DNA from: JAKVAV01 sp047632755
GTDB taxonomy: Bacteria; Bacteroidota; Bacteroidia; Flavobacteriales_D; Cryomorphaceae
Assembly (NCBI GenBank): GCA_047632755.1
Contig: JBLIDT010000011.1
Location: 1-64,000, forward strand
Length of the DNA stretch: 64,000 nt
Direction of reading: 5' to 3'
Made by a program: the position numbers and the translations under genes. Below the pieces are notes generated by a model. That model had not been told where the DNA came from, ran no database searches, and worked only from the letters and a program-made list of their open reading frames with translations. Below, in pieces: positions 35,541-44,013 of the stretch. Each line of letters starts with the position of its first letter. Positions within the stretch are counted from its first letter, which is position 1.

Positions 35541-35548
35541 CAAATGTA
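35541..35548 (-). promoter_or_regulatory. -7 box TACATTTG upstream of rimB-rimK
   Basis: On the minus strand TACATTTG is an exact TAnnTTTG match 24 nt upstream of the RimB-like ATG. Confidence 0.5.
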
Positions 35549-35565
35549 TTCATTTCAGACACCGT

Positions 35566-36579
35566 TTGATAACTATAAAAACAGAGTTTTACGATACTTA
35601 CCTTTACCTAAAACCTACTGCCATCGCAAAGAAGAAAGAAATCGTCATAGCAGGCCAAAGTATACCTGCGGGCGAAAAAACGAAAATTAATATTCGCTTA
35701 GCGAAGTTACCCTCGGGAACGGTCATCGATCTACCAGTATATATCTTCAGAAGCAAAAATGAAGGGCCGACGATCTTATTAAGTGGTGGACTTCATGGCG
35801 ACGAAATAAACGGAATTGAAATCGTTCGAAGTTTGATCGACAGAGGTCATTTTGAGAATCTAAAGCGAGGTTCGGTGGTGGCCATTCCCATCATGAACAT
35901 CTATGGTTTCTTAAACTTTAGCAGGGATGTTCCCGATGGAAAAGATGTCAACCGAAGCTTTCCTGGGTCAACTACTGGTTCGCTCGCCTCAAGAATAGCC
36001 CATTTCATTAGCCACAATATTCTAAAGGAAATTGATTTTGGAATTGACTTCCATACCGGCGGAGCATCGCGGTTTAACTTCCCACAAATTCGCCATGCAG
36101 CAAAAGACAAAAAGGCATTAGAGCATGCCAAGAGCACAGGTGCGCCGCTTATTATGCAGAGCGCCTTCTTGGATAAGAGTCTAAGGAAACAAGCCTTCAA
36201 AATGGGCAAAACCATGTTGGTATTCGAAGGGGGCGAAAGTATGAGAATGGATGAGGAGATAGTTGAAGCAGGTGTATCAAGTGCTCTTCATCTACTCTTT
36301 AAAAATGATATGATTGAGGTTGAATTGCCTGAGACAGCTGAATCGATACTCTGCGAAAAATCGATATGGATCCGCGCCAAGCGCAGCGGAATTTACCGCG
36401 GTGTGCTTAAGTCTGGAATGACAGTTACCAAGGGAGATATCCTCGGATATATTACTGACCCGTTTGGCGAGTTTAGCATGAACATAAAATCACCATCAAA
36501 CGGATTCGTGGTATGCCACAACAATATGCCCGTGGTCAATCAAGGCGATGCGCTGATACATTTGGGTCTCCTCACATAA
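35566..36579 (+). CDS. succinylglutamate desuccinylase / aspartoacylase (AstE/AspA) family protein
   Basis: The 337-residue zinc hydrolase fold has H77 and E80 in G-G-L-H-G-D-E, D-V-N-R-S-F-P-G (127-134) and H163 in D-F-H-T-G-G, the three zinc ligands of the family. A C-terminal biotinyl/lipoyl-like half-barrel (about 260-335) follows. Such proteins are often found with RimK/RimB, so it may remove or process glutamyl groups. The start is uncertain: TTG at 35566 is the only conventional one, but a TACCTTTA box at 35599-35606 lies inside, hinting at a shorter product. Confidence 0.85.
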   Translation: MITIKTEFYDTYLYLKPTAIAKKKEIVIAGQSIPAGEKTKINIRLAKLPSGTVIDLPVYIFRSKNEGPTILLSGGLHGDEINGIEIVRSLIDRGHFENLKRGSVVAIPIMNIYGFLNFSRDVPDGKDVNRSFPGSTTGSLASRIAHFISHNILKEIDFGIDFHTGGASRFNFPQIRHAAKDKKALEHAKSTGAPLIMQSAFLDKSLRKQAFKMGKTMLVFEGGESMRMDEEIVEAGVSSALHLLFKNDMIEVELPETAESILCEKSIWIRAKRSGIYRGVLKSGMTVTKGDILGYITDPFGEFSMNIKSPSNGFVVCHNNMPVVNQGDALIHLGLLT

Positions 36580-36646
36580 TTCCATTCATTCTAAGTGCAA
36601 ATTTAACGCGCAAAATGGCTTATGAATTTTCAGAAGAATCATTTCA

Positions 36647-37798
36647 TCACAATGTGGCGCATCCTATCCTTACAGCAACACTTCCTGGTTTATGCAGATT
36701 TTTCTGCATTTCATCCAAGGCCATCGGAACGTCTTCTAATTCAATAATTTTTGAAACCACTGGCTTCAGTGCTCCTGTTTCAAAAAGACGCCCTACTTGA
36801 TGAAAATCGTGATGAGAACCACCATGTGAACCTTGCAATCTTTTTTGAGCCAACCACAGGTAGCGCAAATCGAAAGTCCCCAAATAACCAGTAGTTCCTG
36901 CACAGGTTACAACCATTCCACTTTTGCCACAGATAAAAATCGACGTAGGCAAGGTTTGCTCTCCCGGATGCTCCAATACAACGTTAGGCCATTTACCACC
37001 TGTCAACGTAAGAACATCTTTGAGCACGGTTTTAGCCTCATTTCTCCATTGGACTTGTTTCTCGGGTGTCGTTTCAGGAGAGGTTAAAGCACCCCATTGA
37101 CTGCTTCGGGTTCTTAGTATCGCTTTGGCACCCATCTCTTCGCAAAAGAGTTTGCGCTCTTCGGTACTGACTATGCAAACTGGTATAGCACCGAAGTGTT
37201 GACATATTTGTATAGCCATCACTCCTAAGCCGCCTGAACCACCCCATATGGCGACTACGTCACCTTTCTTAATATTGTGCGGGTGCCAGTGTGTAAGCAT
37301 GCGGTATGCGGTGGTAGAAGAAAGCATTATAGTTGCCGCCTCTTCCCAACTTAGATTTTTAGGTTTTCTAACACACTGGTGCTCCTTGACCAAGCAATAT
37401 TCTGCAAGGCTTCCCCAATTCGTTTCAAAACCCCATGCTTTAGACGTTTCATATATGGTAGGATCCTCGCCTGTGTAATAGCCAGGGTCGTTTCTATCGA
37501 ACCATATCGGAGCGACAACAATCTCATCTCCTGGCTTAACATTGGTCACTCCAACTCCGACCTCTTCAACTATACCCGAAGCATCTGACCCAATTACATG
37601 AAAAGGTTCTCCACCGATGGCCTTGATTAAATTAATCGGGTAACCTCTGGCGGCCCAGATATTATTGTAATTCAGACCTGCGGCCATTACCTTCACTCTT
37701 ACCTCATCCGTCTTCAATTCGGGGAGATTTACGTCTTCTATTTGATAAGCGTAAAGGGGATCTCCATACCTTTCTTCTCTAACTACCTGTGCTTTCAT
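36647..37798 (-). CDS. crotonyl-CoA carboxylase/reductase-like medium-chain dehydrogenase
   Basis: The 383-residue MDR-family reductase resembles crotonyl-CoA carboxylase/reductases (ECRs), which reduce an enoyl-CoA with NADPH and can add CO2. Four residues known to build the CO2 pocket are matched: Asn in N-Y-N-N (43-46), Phe and Glu at 124-125 in G-F-E-T-N, and His at 325 in Q-G-S-H. The segments C-A-G-T-T-G-Y and L-R-Y-L-W-L-A-Q-K-R are also ECR-like. It is shorter than typical ECRs (about 420-450) and whether it carboxylates is untested. It is the last gene of the five-gene operon, 20 nt after the acyl-activating enzyme. Confidence 0.82.
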   Translation of the reverse strand: MKAQVVREERYGDPLYAYQIEDVNLPELKTDEVRVKVMAAGLNYNNIWAARGYPINLIKAIGGEPFHVIGSDASGIVEEVGVGVTNVKPGDEIVVAPIWFDRNDPGYYTGEDPTIYETSKAWGFETNWGSLAEYCLVKEHQCVRKPKNLSWEEAATIMLSSTTAYRMLTHWHPHNIKKGDVVAIWGGSGGLGVMAIQICQHFGAIPVCIVSTEERKLFCEEMGAKAILRTRSSQWGALTSPETTPEKQVQWRNEAKTVLKDVLTLTGGKWPNVVLEHPGEQTLPTSIFICGKSGMVVTCAGTTGYLGTFDLRYLWLAQKRLQGSHGGSHHDFHQVGRLFETGALKPVVSKIIELEDVPMALDEMQKNLHKPGSVAVRIGCATL

Positions 37799-37818
37799 AA
37801 CTAGTTTTGATTGGCTTT

Positions 37819-39312
37819 TTACTTAAGATTGATTTTCAATTGCTTGCGAACAACTTTTCCTGCCAAGTTTTTTGGAAGCTCATCGACAAACACCCACTTT
37901 CGTGGTATCTTGTAACCCGACAGATGTTTTCTCGACCAAGTATCCAACTCAGATTCAGTAAGGTCATTTGAATTTTTGATGATGGCTGCACAAATCATTT
38001 CACCGTACTCCTCTGATTCAATACCCAAAACACAAACTTGATCTACTTTTGGATGATCGTTCAAAACAGCCTCGACTTCTGAAGGGTAGACATTGATCCC
38101 TTTGCTGATGATCATATCATTCTTGCGGTCTAATATGTAAAGAAAACCGTCATTGTCCTGCTTTACAAAGTCGCCTGTTTTCAGCCAGCCGTCGGCAAAA
38201 CCTTCGGGATAAGAATTGCCCCAATAAGAGGTGATGATACTTTCCCCGCGAACAAGCAACTCTCCGATCTCTCCACGTTGAACCTCAGCACCCTCATTAT
38301 TTACAATTTTCAGCTCTACTCCTGCCACCTGTTTGCCTGCTGAAACGATGGTGACATCGTTGGCGCCAGTACTTAAAATACGTTGATGGTCAGAGGCTCT
38401 GAGCAATGAGATGATTCCACTCGTTTCGGTAAGGCCATATCCTTGAACCAAATCACACCCAAACTTATGGTGAGCTGCTTTTAACAGCGCTGCAGGTATA
38501 GGAGCCCCGCCATAATGGAGCAGTTTTAAATGCTCAAAAGACGGATGATTATCAGGTATGGCCTTCACTATGGCCATGATCAGCGCAGGGGGCAAGAATA
38601 TGTTCGTAATTTTTTTGCTGGAAATCATTTCTACAAATGACACCGCGTCAAATTGCCTTTGCATGACGACTGTGCCACCATTGCCCAATGTTAAAAAGAG
38701 ATATCCTGCACCAGCGATATTGAATAGAGGAACTGCAATTAAGCTTCGCTGACCGTATCCCATCCCTGGGAAATCCAATGTAATATTGCGGATCATCGCA
38801 AGTAAATTTTTGTGCGTTAGCACTATACCTTTTGGAGTGCCCGTAGTTCCAGATGTGAAAATTTGAATAGCCTCGTCATCAGTTCCTATAGTCTCCGAAA
38901 AAGATTCGGGAAGGTCTTTGACCCCGTTCAGCAGTTCTCCAATTTCCATTAAAGGAATGTCTGTCGCTCCATTTTCGACAATTGGTAGAAATGACTCTGA
39001 ATAATAAATGGCCTTTATTTCCGCGTGTGGGATTAAAAGTTTTAACTCATTTGGCTGAATCCACCAATTTATTTGAACTGGAACCACACCTGATTTAAGA
39101 CAACCAACTATTAAAACGGGTACATCAATTTCGTTCGCCGAGAGAATAGCGATTCTATCTCCTTTGGAAAACTCTGCAGATAGCTTCCTGGCGATTTTAT
39201 TGGATCTCTTCTCTAACTCGAGGTAACTATATTTATTTTCACCCACCTCTAGAGCACTATTTTGAGGAGTCACAAATGCCCTATGCGACAACAGTTTACC
39301 AAGTGTGTTCAT
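37819..39312 (-). CDS. acyl-CoA synthetase / AMP-binding enzyme
   Basis: The 497-residue ANL-superfamily enzyme activates a carboxylic acid with ATP, then forms a thioester. It has the P-loop F-T-S-G-T-T-G-T-P-K-G (152-162), G-Y-G-L-T-E-T-S-G, the A8 region around G-E-L-L-V-R-G-E, and the adenylating Lys K486 in G-K-V-V-R-K. Substrate is unknown; a fatty or aromatic acid is likely by context. It overlaps the SDR gene by 4 nt (ATGA). OleC-type beta-lactone synthetases belong to the same superfamily, so a condensing role cannot be excluded. Confidence 0.9.
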   Translation of the reverse strand: MNTLGKLLSHRAFVTPQNSALEVGENKYSYLELEKRSNKIARKLSAEFSKGDRIAILSANEIDVPVLIVGCLKSGVVPVQINWWIQPNELKLLIPHAEIKAIYYSESFLPIVENGATDIPLMEIGELLNGVKDLPESFSETIGTDDEAIQIFTSGTTGTPKGIVLTHKNLLAMIRNITLDFPGMGYGQRSLIAVPLFNIAGAGYLFLTLGNGGTVVMQRQFDAVSFVEMISSKKITNIFLPPALIMAIVKAIPDNHPSFEHLKLLHYGGAPIPAALLKAAHHKFGCDLVQGYGLTETSGIISLLRASDHQRILSTGANDVTIVSAGKQVAGVELKIVNNEGAEVQRGEIGELLVRGESIITSYWGNSYPEGFADGWLKTGDFVKQDNDGFLYILDRKNDMIISKGINVYPSEVEAVLNDHPKVDQVCVLGIESEEYGEMICAAIIKNSNDLTESELDTWSRKHLSGYKIPRKWVFVDELPKNLAGKVVRKQLKINLK

Positions 39313-40079
39313 GTTCTATTTTTTTTAAGAGTCTGTTTGGCATACCACGCTTTGGTAGCGCCGCCGTCAATTTTTATTCTTTCACCTGTAATGAAACCTG
39401 CCCGCTCATCGGCCAAAAAGGAAACCAACTGAGCTATTTCGACTGGCTGTCCAGATCTTCTTAAAAGGTTTGCGGTTGACAATGCTTCAAAATTTCTCTT
39501 TTCCTTTACCCTGTCTGTCGCCACCAGCCCACACAAAAGAATATTGGCAGTAATACCCGAATCATTCGCTTCTAAAGCAACGGCATCAAAAAGACTCTCG
39601 AGCAATCTTTTTTGCATCAAATAAAAAGTCATTCCTTCCAAACCGTTCAGCGCACTAACCGTTGAACTTATGGCAATCCATCGCCCAAAATGTGATTTTC
39701 GCTGTTGCATCAGGCACCCTCTGTAAATTCGCAACAGATGACTAAGATGCAGAGGAACCAATTTAAGCTCTTCTGACGGCGCATCGTAGTCTTCCAGCCT
39801 TCTGTAAGGAAGGGCTTTGTTCATATTAGCCACTACAATATCTGGGTAGCCATGGGTTTCAAATAAGCCTACAAGCTTATCTATATCTTCTTCACGAGTC
39901 AAGTCCGCCTCCAGAGGATTGTAAACAGCATTCGAAATTTCCTTTCCCAATAGAAGAAGGTCATTCATGGATCTTGAACAGGCTACTATTTCAAAACCAA
40001 CACGATCAAATTCGAGGGCAATCGCTTTTCCAATGCCTTTTGAGGCGCCTGAGATAAAAACTTTTTTTGGCCTAATCAT
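39309..40079 (-). CDS. SDR oxidoreductase of the ketosynthase operon
   Basis: The 256-residue protein has G-A-S-K-G-I-G (11-17), catalytic S138/S139 (I-S-S-T) and Y153-K157 (F-Y-L-M-Q-K). The structural N-N-A-G is replaced by A-N-M-N (84-87), a divergent form. It probably reduces a beta-keto intermediate made by the two ketosynthases. It overlaps both neighbours by 4 nt. Confidence 0.88.
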   Translation of the reverse strand: MIRPKKVFISGASKGIGKAIALEFDRVGFEIVACSRSMNDLLLLGKEISNAVYNPLEADLTREEDIDKLVGLFETHGYPDIVVANMNKALPYRRLEDYDAPSEELKLVPLHLSHLLRIYRGCLMQQRKSHFGRWIAISSTVSALNGLEGMTFYLMQKRLLESLFDAVALEANDSGITANILLCGLVATDRVKEKRNFEALSTANLLRRSGQPVEIAQLVSFLADERAGFITGERIKIDGGATKAWYAKQTLKKNRT

Positions 40080-41062
40080 TCTGGTATCTCATAAATTACG
40101 GATCCACCGCTTACTCCCGCTCCCAGCGTAACCAGCAACACTTTGGAACCTTTTCTCAGATTGTGATCCAGAAGGTTGCATAAGGCAAAAGGTAGTGAAC
40201 CCGAAACCAAATTTCCTGTATGGGCTATTGTAGAAAAGAGCTTTTCCTTTGGCAAACCAAGATTCTTGAGTATAAGATTCATGATCACCCCGTTGGCATG
40301 ATGAGGAATTATATAATCGATGTCTTCGATGGAGATGCTATTTAACTGACAAACTTCCAAAGCCATTTTCGCCATAAATTCTGCAGCTTGAGTAGTGACC
40401 ATCTTGCCATCTTTTTTCATTCGAGTGGCATGCAATCCCTTCTGTACGGTTTCCAAAGTGGCTGGCATTGCACTTCCGCCAGCGGGATTTAGCATCTCTT
40501 CGTAGTACGACCCATCTGTCCACAAGTGGACGTCTGAAAATCCACCTGTCCCTTCACGCTTTGCTAAAACAAGGGCTCCTCCTCCATCACCAAAAATCGG
40601 TAAAAACTTTCGGTCATTTTTATTGACAAATCTTGACTTTACGTCTGCGCCGATACACAGAATTCGGTCCTTTTCGGTTTTGAGATTGTTGATAGCCGTG
40701 TCCAAAGCAAAAATATAGCTGGCACATGCAGAAACAATATCGAAGGCGGGACAGGCTGCACCCAGTAAGAATTGCACCTTCGCCGCGCTGCTCACATTTG
40801 TGTGGTCTGCTGTGGATGTTCCAAGTATAATCTTACTCAAAGAATCAGGACCAACTCCAGCTACCAGCAGAGCTTTCTTGGAGGCTTCATAGGCCAAATC
40901 ACTTAACCTCAATTCTGGCTTTGCCCAAGCCCTGCGTTGAATACCCAAGTTTTCACGGATCCATTCGTCACTTGAATCCAAGCCATTTTCTTTAATGATC
41001 TGATTATTATCGAGAAAAGTGTCTGGTTGATAATTGCCATATCCTTCTATTACTACTCCCAT
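40076..41062 (-). CDS. KAS III-type ketosynthase B
   Basis: The 328-residue thiolase-fold condensing enzyme has the complete triad C113 (S-A-C-A-S), H254 (P-H-H-A-N) and N284 (T-G-N), with the 30-residue His-Asn spacing of FabH. ATG at 41062 shares one base with the upstream TGA (TGATG), so it is translationally coupled; an upstream ATG at 41119 is not family-like. It may elongate an acyl starter or make a beta-keto acyl product with the partner ketosynthase. Confidence 0.92.
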   Translation of the reverse strand: MGVVIEGYGNYQPDTFLDNNQIIKENGLDSSDEWIRENLGIQRRAWAKPELRLSDLAYEASKKALLVAGVGPDSLSKIILGTSTADHTNVSSAAKVQFLLGAACPAFDIVSACASYIFALDTAINNLKTEKDRILCIGADVKSRFVNKNDRKFLPIFGDGGGALVLAKREGTGGFSDVHLWTDGSYYEEMLNPAGGSAMPATLETVQKGLHATRMKKDGKMVTTQAAEFMAKMALEVCQLNSISIEDIDYIIPHHANGVIMNLILKNLGLPKEKLFSTIAHTGNLVSGSLPFALCNLLDHNLRKGSKVLLVTLGAGVSGGSVIYEIPE

Positions 41063-42057
41063 CACATTTGTATTTGTATTGCTCCAGCAGAAATACCACC
41101 TCCAACCGATACCAACCAAAATTTTTGATCCTTACCAAGGTCAATATGCTTTTTTAAATTAGCGAAGATGGACACTGGTCCGCAATTTGCGATTTCGGAA
41201 AGTACCGATGGTACAAGTACTGGGTCAACGCCCATGCCTTTGGCAAAAATGCTCCGCTGTATACCGCTCGCTTCATGCATGATCAATTGCTTCGTTGGAC
41301 AATTGGGATCTGACTTTTTGATATAATCCGCCAACTTCAACCAAGCATTTTCCACCACTTCATCAGCCGCTTTGTTGTATGTCATTTGGTAATTATTCGC
41401 ACGCAAATCCTCTTCGTTTGGAGGTAAAGTACCCCCGTAACCCATATTCACATGCTGACTGCCATCCATTCCTATTGTTCCAAGAGAAATCCCCTTTCCC
41501 TCTTCAGTTCCAGTTAGGAGCAAAGCAGCACCACCATCGCCCAAGGCAAACGAAAGAGGATGTGACGGAGGCAGAGTTTTCGACAAGGTTTCACCAAAGG
41601 CCAGCGCCACTCTTTTCATACCTCCCGCAATGAGCAGCCCTGCCATATGAAGGGCGTAAAGAGAAGATGCACAGCCCGACTTCATCTCCATACCAGGACA
41701 ATCCAATCCTACCTTCGCCGCAACCATTGGCGCCGTAGAGGTCGTGTACTTAGGTGAAGTAGTCGTAACAGTAATCAAATAATCTATGTCCTTGGGGCCT
41801 ACTTCTTGTTTATCCACAACTCGCTTCAAAGCATGAGCCATCAAATCGACAGAAGACACAGTTGCATTCGCACGGAAGCGTTTTTGAAAACCAAGATGGG
41901 TGGCTTTTTGTGCGATATCGATAATGGTCTCTTCGCCGTGGGTCGAAAATGATTTCAGAAACTCTTCGGTAGACAAATGGCGCCCAAGGGAAGATGGAAA
42001 GGCCATTTCTAAGCCCTCTATTACCCAACCCATGGAGGAAAGACTTTTAAAGGTCAT
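41062..42057 (-). CDS. KAS III-type ketosynthase A
   Basis: The 331-residue condensing enzyme has C129 (S-G-C-A-S), H261 (M-H-E-A-S, in place of the usual P-H-Q-A-N) and N291 (A-N-C-G-P), again with a 30-residue His-Asn spacing. An alternative ATG at 42033 (M-G-W-V-I-E-G) aligns with the start of ketosynthase B and may be the true one. It heads the operon behind a promoter-like element. Tandem but divergent KAS III genes suggest a heterodimer or sequential condensations. Confidence 0.92.
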   Translation of the reverse strand: MTFKSLSSMGWVIEGLEMAFPSSLGRHLSTEEFLKSFSTHGEETIIDIAQKATHLGFQKRFRANATVSSVDLMAHALKRVVDKQEVGPKDIDYLITVTTTSPKYTTSTAPMVAAKVGLDCPGMEMKSGCASSLYALHMAGLLIAGGMKRVALAFGETLSKTLPPSHPLSFALGDGGAALLLTGTEEGKGISLGTIGMDGSQHVNMGYGGTLPPNEEDLRANNYQMTYNKAADEVVENAWLKLADYIKKSDPNCPTKQLIMHEASGIQRSIFAKGMGVDPVLVPSVLSEIANCGPVSIFANLKKHIDLGKDQKFWLVSVGGGISAGAIQIQM

Positions 42058-42162
42058 ATAGCTGAGAAGGATTTATCACACAACTCGAACAACGCAATAT
42101 ATCTTACTAAGAACGGTCGTTCGGAGGTTTTCAATGGAGCTTAGTTAAGGTTGATTGTGCAT

Positions 42163-42191
42163 TAAAGTTAGCAAGAAATTTGTATTAACAA
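42163..42191 (-). promoter_or_regulatory. promoter-like element of the ketosynthase operon
   Basis: Reading minus, TTG (42191-42189) and TAACTTTA (42170-42163) are separated by 18 nt, leaving a leader of about 100 nt before ketosynthase A. Confidence 0.45.
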
Positions 42192-42499
42192 TTCATTCAG
42201 ACCCCTCTATACCAAAAACCCAATGGGAGCAATCCCTATAATGAATACTGCTTGCAATCAATATTCATGACTATGAAAAATGACCCCTCTTTCAATCAAT
42301 GAAGCACAAATAAAGTAAATCAAAAGCTACTGTATCTGCACATCACATACCACCCAGTAAATAGCTCCTTCCAAGAAAAGGCTTCCAAACGGCGAAAGAT
42401 CCCACAAGCCATTCTATAAGAGAAAAACCAATAAGCACATCCCAGCGTTCCCCTTAGATATATTGCCCTATCTAGCTACTTCAATTTTTCAAACGCAAC

Positions 42500-42601
42500 A
42501 TGATCAAGGACATTGAGACGGTGAAGTTTTTGCAGAATAAGAAACAGAGATTGATACTCGATCAATTAAAAAGCTCCTCCTACGGGGGCTTTTTTTACTA
42601 A
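42500..42601 (+). other. 33-codon ORF or small RNA ending in a terminator
   Basis: An ATG at 42500 opens a frame that runs through the terminator hairpin and stops in its T-tract (TAA 42599-42601). TATATTG about 40-50 nt upstream could be a promoter box. A small regulatory RNA with its own terminator is an equal explanation; coding capacity is unproven. Confidence 0.3.
42568..42597 (+). terminator. intrinsic terminator (AAAAAGC...GCTTTTTTT)
   Basis: AAAAAGCTCC pairs with GGGGGCTTTTT around a 6-nt loop, followed by a run of T. No annotated gene precedes it on the plus strand, which implies a short transcript. Confidence 0.75.
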
Positions 42602-42605
42602 AATA

Positions 42606-42638
42606 AGAAAGCGATCTGCCTGAGGCGAATCGCTTTCT
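42606..42638. terminator. strong hairpin AGAAAGCGAT/ATCGCTTTCT
   Basis: A perfect 10-bp stem (42606-42615 with 42629-42638) contains an inner GCC-TGA-GGC stem. Only short pyrimidine tracts follow, so it may be a terminator or another structure. Confidence 0.5.
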
Positions 42639-42918
42639 TCTACTACTCTACTATAAAACTAACCTATCAACCAGCACTATCATGCTGGACAATACAACCA
42701 CCATAAATCAAAAAGGTTTTTAAAGAGCATTATTTTTTTTCAGGATAGATTTAGTTGGTGTTAAAAACACTTAGTTATCAGTTAATTAGCCGCAAAGGCA
42801 AAGACTAAAAAAAGTTCACTTTGGTTTGATGCAATCGGCTTGGCAGTTAGAACAACCCTATTTTTCTTCTGCAAGCAATCCCAAGATTTCGTATTTTAGC
42901 TCAAAGAATAATCTTGAG

Positions 42919-43980
42919 ATGAGAGTATTAAAATATACCGTGGTCTTTATCCTACCCGCTCTTTTTGTGGCGGGAGTATACTTGGGATCTTGGTGGACTT
43001 TTGGCCCCGTGTTATTTGCCTTTGGCTTTATCCCTTTCTTGGAATTGCTCTTCAAACCAAGTGAGGAGAACCTCGACTCGGCAGAGAAAGAAATGCGTCT
43101 GGAAGACAAAGCATACGATCTTCTGCTGTATTCCGTTGTTCCCGTCATCTTCGGTTCGCTGCTGCTCTATCTATTTTCCATAACGACTTATTCGTTCAAT
43201 ACCAAAGAGCTGATCGGGCTCACCTTTTCGCTGGGCGTTATACTGGGCGGCATGGGCATCAATGTAGCCCATGAGCTAGGGCATCGCCAAACGGCTCACG
43301 AGCAGTTTATGTCCAAGGCTCTTTTGCTTCCTTCGGCCTATATGCACTTTTTCATTGAGCACAATCGTGGCCACCACAAAAATGTGAGCACCCACGAAGA
43401 TCCTGCGTCGGCTCGATTGAACGAAACGCTCTACCACTTTTGGATTCGCTCTGTCGTCTATAGTTTCTTTTCGTCTTGGGACCTGGAAAGGAAAAGACTT
43501 CAACGAGCAAAGGAGCCTGTGTGCAGTTTGAAAAATGAAATGATCCGTTTCCAATTGATTCAAATAGGCTTCTGGGTTTTAATCGGTTTGGTTTTCGGTG
43601 GCGTTTCACTTCTGTTTTATACAGGAGCGGCCATCGTCGGCTTTCTAATGCTCGAAACGGTCAATTATATAGAGCATTACGGCTTGGCCCGAAATAAGGT
43701 GAGCGACAACCGCTATGAAAGAGTAGAGCCCATTCATTCTTGGAACTCAAATCACATCATAGGCAGGGTTATGCTCTTCGAATTATCGAGACACAGCGAC
43801 CACCATTACAAGCCCGAAAAGAAGTACCAAGTATTAGAACACCACCATAACAGCCCCCAAATGCCCACGGGATATCCAGGAATGATGCTTTTGAGCGCCC
43901 TTCCACCAGTTTGGTTTTTCACAATGAATAAACGCATTCGCGGCAAGCAGAAAGAAAGTCTCCCAGTACAAACAGCCTGA
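42919..43980 (+). CDS. alkB: AlkB-type alkane 1-monooxygenase
   Basis: The 353-residue integral-membrane diiron enzyme hydroxylates a terminal methyl group, needing rubredoxin and its reductase. All histidine boxes are present: H-E-L-G-H (118-122), E-H-N-R-G-H-H (147-153), the N-Y-I-E-H-Y-G signature (249-255) and R-H-S-D-H-H (291-296), with several membrane helices. ATG 42919 starts a typical membrane N-terminus; an earlier in-frame ATG at 42826 adds unlike sequence upstream of a -7-like box. No rubredoxin gene is adjacent. The substrate could be alkanes or fatty-acid-like molecules. Confidence 0.9.
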   Translation: MRVLKYTVVFILPALFVAGVYLGSWWTFGPVLFAFGFIPFLELLFKPSEENLDSAEKEMRLEDKAYDLLLYSVVPVIFGSLLLYLFSITTYSFNTKELIGLTFSLGVILGGMGINVAHELGHRQTAHEQFMSKALLLPSAYMHFFIEHNRGHHKNVSTHEDPASARLNETLYHFWIRSVVYSFFSSWDLERKRLQRAKEPVCSLKNEMIRFQLIQIGFWVLIGLVFGGVSLLFYTGAAIVGFLMLETVNYIEHYGLARNKVSDNRYERVEPIHSWNSNHIIGRVMLFELSRHSDHHYKPEKKYQVLEHHHNSPQMPTGYPGMMLLSALPPVWFFTMNKRIRGKQKESLPVQTA

Positions 43981-44013
43981 CTTTAATTCGGAAAGACTAT
44001 TTTCGAAAAATCT

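Larger units (their letters stand above)
42192..42918. other. noncoding gap before alkB
   Basis: No convincing gene is seen in this long gap. It contains a 33-codon ORF with a terminator at its end, a second strong hairpin, and a candidate -7 box TATTTTAG (42892-42899) just before the alkB ATG. Confidence 0.5.

Noticed and set aside
36647..42057. Ole-type olefin cluster or flexirubin-type cluster
   Set aside because: No OleB hydrolase, acyl carrier protein, aromatase or ammonia-lyase gene is present, and the ECR-like gene is not part of either known set.
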